This document shows positions 7,558 through 14,434 of a DNA stretch of 21,328 nucleotides, one piece after another (positions within the stretch are counted from its first letter, which is position 1; every line of letters begins with the position of its first letter). Under the pieces are notes generated by a model that ran no database searches, was not told the DNA's origin, and was given only the letters and a program-made list of their open reading frames with translations. The translations under genes and the position numbers were made by a program. The DNA is from Desulfuromonas sp. SDB (GTDB lineage: Bacteria; SDB-A). The stretch covers positions 1-21,328 of the forward strand of contig LKUE01000230.1 in NCBI GenBank assembly GCA_001412365.1, read 5' to 3'.

Positions 7558-8114
7558 TGATACAATTCCCTGTTTTTAATATAATCAGCAACAGAGGGCA
7601 ATAAAAAGCATCTGTACTCCTGCCCCTGTTTAATTCGGCTTCTTATTTCCGAAGAGGAGATATCCATTTTCCTCTGCAATTGAATATATTCAGGACTAGG
7701 ATCCAGCTGGTTGTTATTCCTGGTCATTACCAAAAATTTTACCATCTTTTCAATTTGTTCTATTTTATACCACGAATCCAAGGTCTCCGCTTGATCTTGA
7801 CCAATCATCATAAACCATTCCTGAACCCCAGGATATTTAAGAAATAAAGCTTTTATCAAATTATAACTGTAGTTCGGTTGAGGTAAATTTTTTTCAATAT
7901 CACAGACCTCCATCCATTTATATTCAGAGGCGACCAGCAAGGTCATTTTCAACCGGTCGTTGAAATTTGCAATCGGTTTCGCTTTATGGGAAGGCAAATT
8001 AGTAACTACCCACAATATTTTATCTAAATTTACTTTTTGGTAGGCATCACAGGCGAATATAACATGGGCGAGATGGGGTGGATCAAAACTTCCACCAAAA
8101 ATCCCCACTCTCAT
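7554..8114 (-). CDS. nadD: Nicotinate-nucleotide adenylyltransferase
   Basis: 186-aa NadD. It transfers AMP from ATP to nicotinate mononucleotide, giving deamido-NAD in the NAD pathway. The nucleotidyltransferase signature is GIFGGSFDPPHLAH near the N-terminus, with the C-terminal ISSSEIRSRI motif that binds the triphosphate. Length is within the family's 180-220 aa. ATG at 8114 is chosen over a TTG at 8117 because AGGAG lies 6 nt upstream; the A of the ATG is the last base of the bamD-like stop (TGATG). The gene is translationally coupled to polA downstream. Confidence 0.95.
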   Translation of the reverse strand: MRVGIFGGSFDPPHLAHVIFACDAYQKVNLDKILWVVTNLPSHKAKPIANFNDRLKMTLLVASEYKWMEVCDIEKNLPQPNYSYNLIKALFLKYPGVQEWFMMIGQDQAETLDSWYKIEQIEKMVKFLVMTRNNNQLDPSPEYIQLQRKMDISSSEIRSRIKQGQEYRCFLLPSVADYIKNRELYH

Positions 8115-8908
8115 CAATTCTCCTGAATATTAATTGAATCCGGAGAATCTATAGTTATATTCCCAGAAATATCTAGAATAATTTGTTGAGCTCTTTGAGA
8201 GTATTCGCTGTCAGTTTCATTTATTTTAAACAAATATTCCAATGCCTGATTAGTATCTTTCTGCTGAAGAGAAAGTTCAGCAATTTCCAGATAGGCTCTT
8301 TCAACATTTTCTGTATATGGATACATAGTTGCTGCGGTTAACAGAGTAATTAATGCCGCCTGGGGCTGATTCATGGTGCGGTAAATGTAAGCTTCATGGA
8401 TTAATTTCGAAATCAACACCTCTTCACACTCAGCCATACCCAACAGGGCATCATCCCGGCGGGGGTGATCAGGAAAACGGGTAACAAAATATAAATATTG
8501 TTCCAATGCCCTTTTCCTGCCAGTTTGGTCTTTTTCCATGCCCGGAGCATTCATCTGATAAGAATGAGCCAGCTTATACATTGCATCAGGATATAGGCTA
8601 TCCGCAGGGAATCTATTCATAAACAATCTAAATGCATCAATTGCTTCATTCCATTTCTCATCCTGATAAAAGCACTCCCCTACCATATAACACGAATAGC
8701 TTTTATAACTGCTGAAAGCGTAATTTAAAAAAAGAAAATTAAATTTGGTGGCCGCATCTGAATATTTTCCTTGTTCATAAAGAGATTCCGCCTGAATTAA
8801 AATTTGTTGTTCTCCTAGAAATTCATTGGACAGGTTATGAGAGGCACAACTGGAGACAATCAGTAATATTGTTCCCGCTAAGATAAATTTATATAGTTTG
8901 GTTGACAT
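8114..8908 (-). CDS. bamD: BamD-like outer-membrane assembly TPR lipoprotein
   Basis: 264-aa lipoprotein. The N-terminus MSTKLYKFILAGTILLIVSS is a type II signal ending in a lipobox with the acylated Cys of SSCAS. TPR-like helical pairs fill the rest: SLYEQGKYSDAATKFNFL, CFYQDEKWNEAIDAFRLF, KRALEQYLYFVTRFPDHP and others, ending near YRTMNQPQAALITLL...YPYT. The FPADSLYPDAMYKLA pattern and length fit BamD/YfiO, the essential lipoprotein partner of BamA in beta-barrel insertion. An upstream ATG at 8941 would add 11 non-signal-like residues. ATG at 8908 is chosen because GGAG (8915-8918) lies 6 nt before it and the signal peptide then starts correctly. A generic TPR lipoprotein is the main alternative. 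Confidence 0.82.
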   Translation of the reverse strand: MSTKLYKFILAGTILLIVSSCASHNLSNEFLGEQQILIQAESLYEQGKYSDAATKFNFLFLNYAFSSYKSYSCYMVGECFYQDEKWNEAIDAFRLFMNRFPADSLYPDAMYKLAHSYQMNAPGMEKDQTGRKRALEQYLYFVTRFPDHPRRDDALLGMAECEEVLISKLIHEAYIYRTMNQPQAALITLLTAATMYPYTENVERAYLEIAELSLQQKDTNQALEYLFKINETDSEYSQRAQQIILDISGNITIDSPDSINIQEN

Positions 8909-8930
8909 AAAAAACTCCATCGCTTGAACT

Positions 8931-9809
8931 TTACATTCCATTTAACAGTCTTAGCGCTTTATCTCTGAGTACAGAGCTTCTTTCAAGTTCTAAAACCCGT
9001 TCTAAATATATAGATGCTTCATAATTTTTTCCCCACACTACCAGTAAACTACCCGCTAACCAGGATGCTTCTGCAGACACTGAACCATTGGTTAAATAAG
9101 CACTTTCGGTAAGGTAAGTCATCGCCTCATGAGTCTTACCTTGGTTTAAATAATCCTGGGCGATCTCCACTAAAAGCTTAGCTTTTTCTTGATTTACCTC
9201 CATTCGATTTACCCCGGGAATAACCAGTGCTGAATCAATCCAATCAACTGCAATTTGCTTGGTTCCCATCTGTTGATAAATCCTGGCTAGAATAAAACAA
9301 ACCTGCAAAGAACTAATATTATTGGTATGAGCAAATAATAATCCCTCAATGGCGGTGGAAGTATCTCCCTCTAATAAAAATTTCTGGGATACTTCTAAAA
9401 TCAGATTTGGTTTCACCGCAGTTCTATCCAGTAAAAATATTTTTTGAGAATAATATATTTCTTCAGTGTAACGACCTTCTTCAGACAACTTATCAATAAT
9501 TTGCTGGTATTTCAACAGCACTGTATCCAGATATGAGTGGTCTAACAATACTACGGTATCCAATGCATTGGCAGCATTAGCATATTGTCCCAACTTTATA
9601 TCAATATCTGCGGAAAGTAACCACACCTTTAAGTCTGAAATTTCATCATCCTCTTCCATAATGGAATCCAGGGTTATCCGGGCTCTATCATACAATCCCT
9701 GATAGTATAGGTCCTTAACTTTATCCAAACCCTGAGAATTATTATTGTGGGTACATGAAAATATACTCAGGGTTAATATTAAACTTATTGAAATTCTGGG
9801 ATTAATCAT
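8931..9809 (-). CDS. TPR-repeat lipoprotein, function unknown
   Basis: 292-aa protein with a lipoprotein signal: MINPRISISLILTLSIFSC, with the lipobox Cys at residue 19, followed by an Asn/Ser linker. The body is helical with degenerate tetratricopeptide repeats such as DLYYQGLYDRARITLDSI, KLGQYANAANALDTVV, QDYLNQGKTHEAMTYLTES and KNYEASIYLERVLELE. It is probably anchored to the outer-membrane inner leaflet or the inner membrane and scaffolds protein complexes. It precedes the BamD-like gene by 22 bp and may act with it, but no Bam component is recognisable in it. No Shine-Dalgarno sequence precedes the ATG; a TATAAT ends 8 nt before it. Confidence 0.78.
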   Translation of the reverse strand: MINPRISISLILTLSIFSCTHNNNSQGLDKVKDLYYQGLYDRARITLDSIMEEDDEISDLKVWLLSADIDIKLGQYANAANALDTVVLLDHSYLDTVLLKYQQIIDKLSEEGRYTEEIYYSQKIFLLDRTAVKPNLILEVSQKFLLEGDTSTAIEGLLFAHTNNISSLQVCFILARIYQQMGTKQIAVDWIDSALVIPGVNRMEVNQEKAKLLVEIAQDYLNQGKTHEAMTYLTESAYLTNGSVSAEASWLAGSLLVVWGKNYEASIYLERVLELERSSVLRDKALRLLNGM

Positions 9810-9817
9810 ATTTTGTA

Positions 9818-9823
9818 ATTATA
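9818..9823 (-). promoter_or_regulatory. Candidate -10 box before the TPR lipoprotein gene
   Basis: A perfect TATAAT on the minus strand (9823-9818) lies in the 66-bp AT-rich gap after divIVA (9810-9875), the largest gap of the minus-strand run between mraY and DUF2085. The best -35 match is a weak TTATAA at 9847-9842 with an 18-bp spacer. Only 8 nt separate the box from the ATG, so a transcript starting here would be essentially leaderless. AT-richness makes chance matches easy. Confidence 0.3.
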
Positions 9824-9875
9824 AATGAATTAAAATTTTGGTTATAATTTTTTAACTTATTACCTAATTAAGTTA

Positions 9876-10415
9876 TTACTCTTCGAATAGATTGTCAAGA
9901 GAAGGTGTCTTTGATTTAATTTTTCGTTTTAAATGAGGGAAGGTATCCTCAATATCTACTTTTTTCACATTCATATCCCCATTTTCAAGAGATTTCAACT
10001 GAGCTTCCAGAAACCCCATTAACTGTGCTTTTAAAGTTGCCTTATGGGTATTCAATGCGGATATTTCATTAGTAATTTCCACTACACTATTACGGGCGTT
10101 GGAAATAATGTTTTCCGCCTGCAATTGGGCATTTTGAATAATTAGTTCAGCTTCTTGTTCTGAGTTCTTTTTTACCTGTTCCACCGATTTTTGTGCGGAA
10201 GTCATGGTTTTTTGAAGGGTTGCCTCTAAATTTCGATAATCCTCAATAACTTTTTCCAATTCCCTGAGTTGTTCTTTTAAAGCCATGTTTTCTCTAATTA
10301 ACTCACCATAGTTATCCGCTATGGTCTCCAGATAGTTAATGACTTCCTCCGGATCATAACCTCGGAATTTTTTTCTGAATTCCATTTTTCTTATTTCAAG
10401 AGGAGTAATACTCAT
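9876..10415 (-). CDS. divIVA: DivIVA domain protein
   Basis: 179-aa cytoplasmic coiled-coil protein. The N-terminal lipid-binding DivIVA domain is clear: MSITPLEIRKMEFRKKFRGY followed by DPEEVINYLETIADNYGEL, matching the family's ltp.dI....F....rGYd..eVd.FL pattern. Residues from about 38 to 145 are a long coiled coil (alternating Leu/Glu/Lys, then QNAQLQAENIISNAR). The charged tail ends SLDNLFEE. In Gram-positives DivIVA marks curved membranes and directs division-site placement or polar growth; the role in a diderm is less certain. GAGGTG precedes the ATG closely and the yggS stop is 3 bp upstream, so it is coupled to yggS and the ftsZ operon. Confidence 0.9.
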   Translation of the reverse strand: MSITPLEIRKMEFRKKFRGYDPEEVINYLETIADNYGELIRENMALKEQLRELEKVIEDYRNLEATLQKTMTSAQKSVEQVKKNSEQEAELIIQNAQLQAENIISNARNSVVEITNEISALNTHKATLKAQLMGFLEAQLKSLENGDMNVKKVDIEDTFPHLKRKIKSKTPSLDNLFEE

Positions 10416-10418
10416 TTT

Positions 10419-11099
10419 TCACCTCGATTCAAAAATTATTCTACCTATTCTTACCATTGTGCTGCCTTGTTCAATAGCTAATAAATAATCATCACTCATT
10501 CCCATAGAGAGCTCAGGAAGAGAATAGTGCTGATTTAATTTGTACAGAAATGCAAATTGTTTTCTGATTTCAGATGCAGATGCCCCTAATCCGGAAATCC
10601 CCATTAATCCTCTTAAATTGAATTCTTCAGCTTCACCAATAAAACTTATAATTTCATCTACCCTGTCCGGAGCCGCCCCAAATTTTTGGTCTTCTTGAGA
10701 TATATTGACCTGAACAAATACTGGATATTTACTAATTCCCTTCCTGGCTAAGGATAATTTTATTTTTTTGGCTAATTTAAGGGAATCAATACTTTGTATA
10801 ACCCCGAATATCTCAAGACATTTATTGATTTTATTGGTTTGGAGATGACCGATAAAATGTTTGTTAATTTCTGGAGGAATATTTAGATATTTTTGTTCTG
10901 CCTGTTGAACTCTATTTTCTCCAATATTGTCAATCCCTGATTTTATAACTGCCTCCACCGCTTGCTGACTCTGTTTCTTGGTCACCGCTACAATGGTAAT
11001 TTTATCGTTATTATATCCAACTTTACTGCATATACCTTGAATATTTTCATTAATTTTTTTTAAATTTTCTTCAATGGCAAGCTTTAAATGATCGCTCAT
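10419..11099 (-). CDS. yggS: YggS/PLPBP family pyridoxal-phosphate homeostasis protein
   Basis: 226-aa single-domain TIM-barrel PLP-binding protein (YggS/YlmE/PROSC), a PLP carrier with no known catalytic reaction that influences amino-acid and vitamin B6 balance. Family landmarks are the PLP-binding Lys41 in VAVTKK, IGENRVQ, HFIGHLQTNK, and a C-terminal LSMGMSDDYLLAIEQGSTMVRIGR phosphate-binding region. The gene lies between ftsZ and divIVA as ylmE does in Gram-positives, 31 bp after the ftsZ stop. No well-spaced Shine-Dalgarno sequence precedes the ATG; the nearest GAGG is about 15 nt away. Confidence 0.94.
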   Translation of the reverse strand: MSDHLKLAIEENLKKINENIQGICSKVGYNNDKITIVAVTKKQSQQAVEAVIKSGIDNIGENRVQQAEQKYLNIPPEINKHFIGHLQTNKINKCLEIFGVIQSIDSLKLAKKIKLSLARKGISKYPVFVQVNISQEDQKFGAAPDRVDEIISFIGEAEEFNLRGLMGISGLGASASEIRKQFAFLYKLNQHYSLPELSMGMSDDYLLAIEQGSTMVRIGRIIFESR

Positions 11100-11105
11100 A
11101 ACTTA

Positions 11106-11134
11106 ATAATCTATCCTCAACCTAGAATTGTCAA
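11106..11134 (-). promoter_or_regulatory. Candidate promoter before yggS, overlapping the end of ftsZ
   Basis: On the minus strand TTGACA (11134-11129, a perfect -35) is followed after exactly 17 bp by GATTAT (11111-11106, 4 of 6 matches to TATAAT). The -35 overlaps the ftsZ stop codon. The predicted start falls at or next to the A of the yggS ATG at 11099, so the product would be leaderless. It could give yggS-divIVA expression independent of ftsZ. Confidence 0.4.
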
Positions 11135-12420
11135 TTATTCTGCCTTCTCAAATAAGCGGGTTCCATCAATTCATCAGCAGTAAAAACTTCATAATCATCG
11201 TCTATTGGTTTGTTTTTTCTACTCCTCATACGGTTTTCAAAAACCTTCATCTTTTTGTTATTATCTTGTTTTTCATTTTCCATTTTTTGATCTGGAATTT
11301 CCTCTATTCTCTGATATTGGTCCGAGGTTGAAGTTGATTCATCAATATCCCATACCAATCCCTGGTCCAAGGCTTGTTCAGCTTGATCTAATACTGAACT
11401 TTCTGAAACAGATTGTTCCTGGTCAGATTTCTGGGTTGTTTTTCTAAGTAAGTTAGTTCCAATTCCGGTGGCAATGATTGTAATTTCCACTCTTTGATCA
11501 ATGGTGTCATCATATCTGATACCAAACAACAATTCTTTTTCTCCTTCCCCTCCCACTTTTTCCTTCATAAAGTTCATGGTATTGTAAACTTCGTCTAATT
11601 TTAAATCTCTGGGACCAGTAATATTTATCAACACGCTAACTGCTTCGCTTATGGATACATTTTCCAACAGGGGTGAATTAATTGCTTCATTGGCTGCCTG
11701 TATTGCCCTATCTTCGCCGGTTCCGTAGCCAATTCCCATCAGCGCTTTACCCCCCTTACTCATAACCCTGCTGATGTCCGCAAAATCCAGATTGATGTGT
11801 CCCTGTTTAGTAATCAGGTCAGACACTCCTTTGGTCGCCCTTACCAGGACTCCATCTACATATTTGAACGCATCCATCAAGGTTATCTGATCATTGTAAA
11901 GGGTTTTTATATTGTCATTTTGAATTACCAAAATTGTGTCAGAACAAGCTTCCAATTCCTTTAAGCCCCGGTTGGCAATCTCCATTTTTTTCATGCCCTC
12001 CCATTTGAAGGGCAAAGTGACTACGCAAACAGTTAAAGCCCCTGCTTTTTTAGCCACTTCTGCAATCAAAGGAGAAGCTCCGGTTCCCGTTCCTCCTCCC
12101 ATTCCTGCAGTGATAAAAATCATATCCACTTCTTTTACCAATTCCTGGATTTCAGACTGATCTTCTTCCACCGCTTTTCTGCCCTTAGCCGGATCAAAAC
12201 CAGTTCCCAAACCCCGGGTCACTTCTTTTCCTATCTGAATTTTTGTACTGGCTTTTGATCTTCTCAAATCCTGAAGATCAGTATTTACTGCTACGGTGTT
12301 AACTCCCTGAACCCCTTCTTCAATCATGGTATTGATAGTATTACCACCAGCTCCACCAACACCGATAACCATTATTTTAGCTAATGGTACTTCTTGAGGA
12401 GCAATTTCAAACATTCCCAT
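11131..12420 (-). CDS. ftsZ: Cell division GTPase FtsZ
   Basis: 429-aa tubulin-like GTPase that polymerises into the Z ring. The N-terminal nucleotide-binding start is VIGVGGAGGNTINTM (18-32), the tubulin signature GGGTGTG is at 108-114, and the T7-loop region NLDFADI, which supplies the catalytic Asp, follows. Residues after about 325 form a Gln/Asp/Ser-rich flexible linker, with a basic patch (KKMKVFENRMRSRKNK). The C-terminal peptide is ADELMEPAYLRRQNN, a recognisable but altered form of the D-I/L-P-A/T-F/Y-L-R motif that binds FtsA. The ATG at 12420 has a consensus AGGAGG 6 nt upstream. It follows ftsA after a 60-bp AT-rich spacer. Confidence 0.98.
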   Translation of the reverse strand: MGMFEIAPQEVPLAKIMVIGVGGAGGNTINTMIEEGVQGVNTVAVNTDLQDLRRSKASTKIQIGKEVTRGLGTGFDPAKGRKAVEEDQSEIQELVKEVDMIFITAGMGGGTGTGASPLIAEVAKKAGALTVCVVTLPFKWEGMKKMEIANRGLKELEACSDTILVIQNDNIKTLYNDQITLMDAFKYVDGVLVRATKGVSDLITKQGHINLDFADISRVMSKGGKALMGIGYGTGEDRAIQAANEAINSPLLENVSISEAVSVLINITGPRDLKLDEVYNTMNFMKEKVGGEGEKELLFGIRYDDTIDQRVEITIIATGIGTNLLRKTTQKSDQEQSVSESSVLDQAEQALDQGLVWDIDESTSTSDQYQRIEEIPDQKMENEKQDNNKKMKVFENRMRSRKNKPIDDDYEVFTADELMEPAYLRRQNN

Positions 12421-12426
12421 ATATTT

Positions 12427-12432
12427 CCTCCT
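12427..12432 (-). promoter_or_regulatory. Consensus Shine-Dalgarno site of ftsZ
   Basis: A perfect AGGAGG on the minus strand lies 6 nt before the ftsZ ATG, among the strongest ribosome-binding sites in the window. It fits the need for high FtsZ levels and selects ATG 12420 over the second Met codon two codons later. Confidence 0.75.
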
Positions 12433-12480
12433 TAGCCTCTATATTAATAAATTTAAAATTAAACATTAATTTATTCCCGG

Positions 12481-13713
12481 TTAAAAGAAATCACTGATCC
12501 ATTTTTTCAATCTGTCCATGAAAGTATCCTGGCTGGTGTAAATTCGTTTAACATTATTTTCTTCTTTATCCATTACTGTATATTTAATCAAACCCACGCA
12601 GGTGGAAAATGAAGGTGAAGATACTGCTTCTACCATCCCGCTGAGATCATTAGTGGGAATTCCCACTCTCATCGGTAATTCAAATAATTCTTCTCCCACT
12701 TCTAAAATACCTTTTAAATTTGCACAACCTCCGGTTACCACCAGACCTGAAGCGAGATTATGGGCATATTCACTTCTTTTAATACGGCGATAGGAAAAAT
12801 CCAACATTTCTTCAACTCTTGCTTCCACCACATCGTACAGCTTCTCCGTATTAATTTTCCGGGGTCCTCTACCCGCAGTACCCGGGATTTCAATAATTTC
12901 CTCTAAATCCAGGTAAGAGGGATGAGCCGCAGACTTTTCAATTTTAATCTTTTCGGCATAAGTTCTGCTGGTAGCTAAACCCATGGCAATATCCCGGGTA
13001 ATCGCTTCTCCTCCCAACTTTACCAAACCGATATCTCTTAACGAGCCCCCATACCAAATAGCGATATTGGTTACCCCCCCCCCTATATCCAAAAGACAAA
13101 CTCCCTGATGCATTTCTTCCGAATCCAATACTGCATAGGAAGAAGCCAGAGACTGAATAACCATCATATCCACTACTAATCCTGCCCGTTCCACCGCCTT
13201 TTTAATATTCCCTAAAGCTAATGAGGAGCCGGTAATTATATAGATAATTGCTTCCAATCTCATTCCCATTAATCCCACCGGATCCACAATATTTGGCTGA
13301 TTATCCACAATGAAATCCTGAGTAAGGGTATGAATTATTTCGCGTTCGGTAGGTATGGCAATTCCTTTTGCTGATTCTCTAACCCTTTCCACATCAGCAT
13401 TGGTAATACCCTCATTCCTGCTGCCGATAGATATTACTCCTTTGCTGGCCATTCCTTTAATGTGTTCACCGGTAACTGCGACACAGATCGGTCCGATTTC
13501 TATTCCCGCCATAACTTGGGCATCATGAACTGCAGTTTTAATTGAATTAATTGTTTTCTCTAAATTTATGACTACTCCATGTCTCATTCCCTCAGAAGAT
13601 GATTCCCCAACTCCGATAATATTTATCTTTTTTTCAGGGGACACTTCCGCAATTACTACACTTACTTTTGAGGTGCCTAAATCTAAACCAGCCACTATAT
13701 GGTGTTTATCCAT
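12481..13713 (-). CDS. ftsA: Cell division protein FtsA
   Basis: 410-aa actin-like ATPase that anchors FtsZ to the membrane. Phosphate-1 motif VAGLDLGTSKVSVVIAEV is near the N-terminus, phosphate-2 is LLDIGGGVTNIAIW (207-220), and the adenosine motif is LVVTGGCANLKGI. The last residues, RLKKWISDFF, form the amphipathic membrane-targeting helix. An upstream ATG at 13755 would add 14 residues inside ftsQ. ATG 13713 is preferred because AAGGGG lies about 7 nt upstream, the ftsQ stop is one base before it, and the N-terminus then matches the family. The phosphate-2 glycines are encoded by an uninterrupted G10 run. Confidence 0.97.
   Translation of the reverse strand: MDKHHIVAGLDLGTSKVSVVIAEVSPEKKINIIGVGESSSEGMRHGVVINLEKTINSIKTAVHDAQVMAGIEIGPICVAVTGEHIKGMASKGVISIGSRNEGITNADVERVRESAKGIAIPTEREIIHTLTQDFIVDNQPNIVDPVGLMGMRLEAIIYIITGSSLALGNIKKAVERAGLVVDMMVIQSLASSYAVLDSEEMHQGVCLLDIGGGVTNIAIWYGGSLRDIGLVKLGGEAITRDIAMGLATSRTYAEKIKIEKSAAHPSYLDLEEIIEIPGTAGRGPRKINTEKLYDVVEARVEEMLDFSYRRIKRSEYAHNLASGLVVTGGCANLKGILEVGEELFELPMRVGIPTNDLSGMVEAVSSPSFSTCVGLIKYTVMDKEENNVKRIYTSQDTFMDRLKKWISDFF
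13074..13083 (-). repeat. G10 homopolymer inside the FtsA phosphate-2 motif
   Basis: Ten consecutive C on the plus strand (G on the coding strand) encode the GGG of LLDIGGGVTN. It is the longest G/C mononucleotide run noticed in the window. A one-base slip would shift the frame about half-way through the gene. Confidence 0.9.
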
Positions 13714-13714
13714 G

Positions 13715-14434
13715 TTAATAGCCCCTTCCAATTTTTTTATAAACAAGCAATTCACCTGGATTACTTAAATCAAAACTATATCTTGCATTCCACCAGGAAG
13801 TATTGCGCATACTTAATATAATTCTAAAAGCATTATAAAAACTGTTATCTCCTATATAAAAAACAATCTCATCTTTAGTTACCACCGTCAAACCACTGTC
13901 TGAGAGCAATAATTTATCAATTATGGAAAGATCATAACCCCTAGCTAGTAGATAAGCAGGCGGGGACAACACTCCTCCCGGAGGTATGATCCGGTTGGCG
14001 GACAATAAATTTCTGTCTGGCAACACTATTGTCGGAGTTAACAGAGCGATTTCATCTTGAACATTTTCAGCTTGGTCTAAGGGAATTATAAATCCATCCG
14101 GATCCATACCTAATTTATCTGTAATTTCAATTACCGGATACCGCAGATATAGGTATATTGCAATGTTGCCGAAATTATGGTTGGTTATCTTTGCTTTTTT
14201 TATCAGCCAGTACCTCTCAATTCGTTCTTCCGCGGTGGATAAATCTACATCAAAAATATTTACTCCTGTGTTTATTCCCGATATTTGTTCGATCAACTGA
14301 TTATCAACTGGTGAATTACATATAATAGTTAATTTTCTAACTCTAAATAATGAACTTCGTCCAATTATTATTCCAATAATAAATCCGGATAGACATACCC
14401 CAATTATCAATATTAATATTTTTCTAACCTTCAA
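13715..14434 (-). CDS. ftsQ: Cell division protein FtsQ/DivIB
   Basis: 239-aa bitopic membrane protein of the divisome, part of the FtsQLB complex that links early and late division proteins. A short cytoplasmic MKVRK start is followed by one membrane helix (about 6-27). A POTRA domain starts at SSLFRVRKLTI and runs through NIFDVDLSTAEERIERYWLIKKAKI. The beta domain ends with YSFDLSNPGELLVYKK, the family's usual terminal strand. Start is TTG at 14434, overlapping the murB end by 11 bases, with GGGG about 7-8 nt upstream. Sequence conservation is low, as is typical of FtsQ, so the call leans on topology, POTRA pattern and position between murB and ftsA. Confidence 0.88.
   Translation of the reverse strand: MKVRKILILIIGVCLSGFIIGIIIGRSSLFRVRKLTIICNSPVDNQLIEQISGINTGVNIFDVDLSTAEERIERYWLIKKAKITNHNFGNIAIYLYLRYPVIEITDKLGMDPDGFIIPLDQAENVQDEIALLTPTIVLPDRNLLSANRIIPPGGVLSPPAYLLARGYDLSIIDKLLLSDSGLTVVTKDEIVFYIGDNSFYNAFRIILSMRNTSWWNARYSFDLSNPGELLVYKKIGRGY

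Noticed and set aside
9854-9874. Hairpin AACTTA-9 nt-TAAGTT after divIVA as a terminator
   Set aside because: The stem is short and AT-only, and no T run follows it on the minus strand, so it does not fit an intrinsic terminator.
12421-12480. Internal ftsZ promoter in the ftsA-ftsZ spacer
   Set aside because: The best pair, TTAATG-17-TAATAT, matches the consensus in only 3 and 4 of 6 positions and the spacer is AT-rich, so it is not distinguishable from chance.
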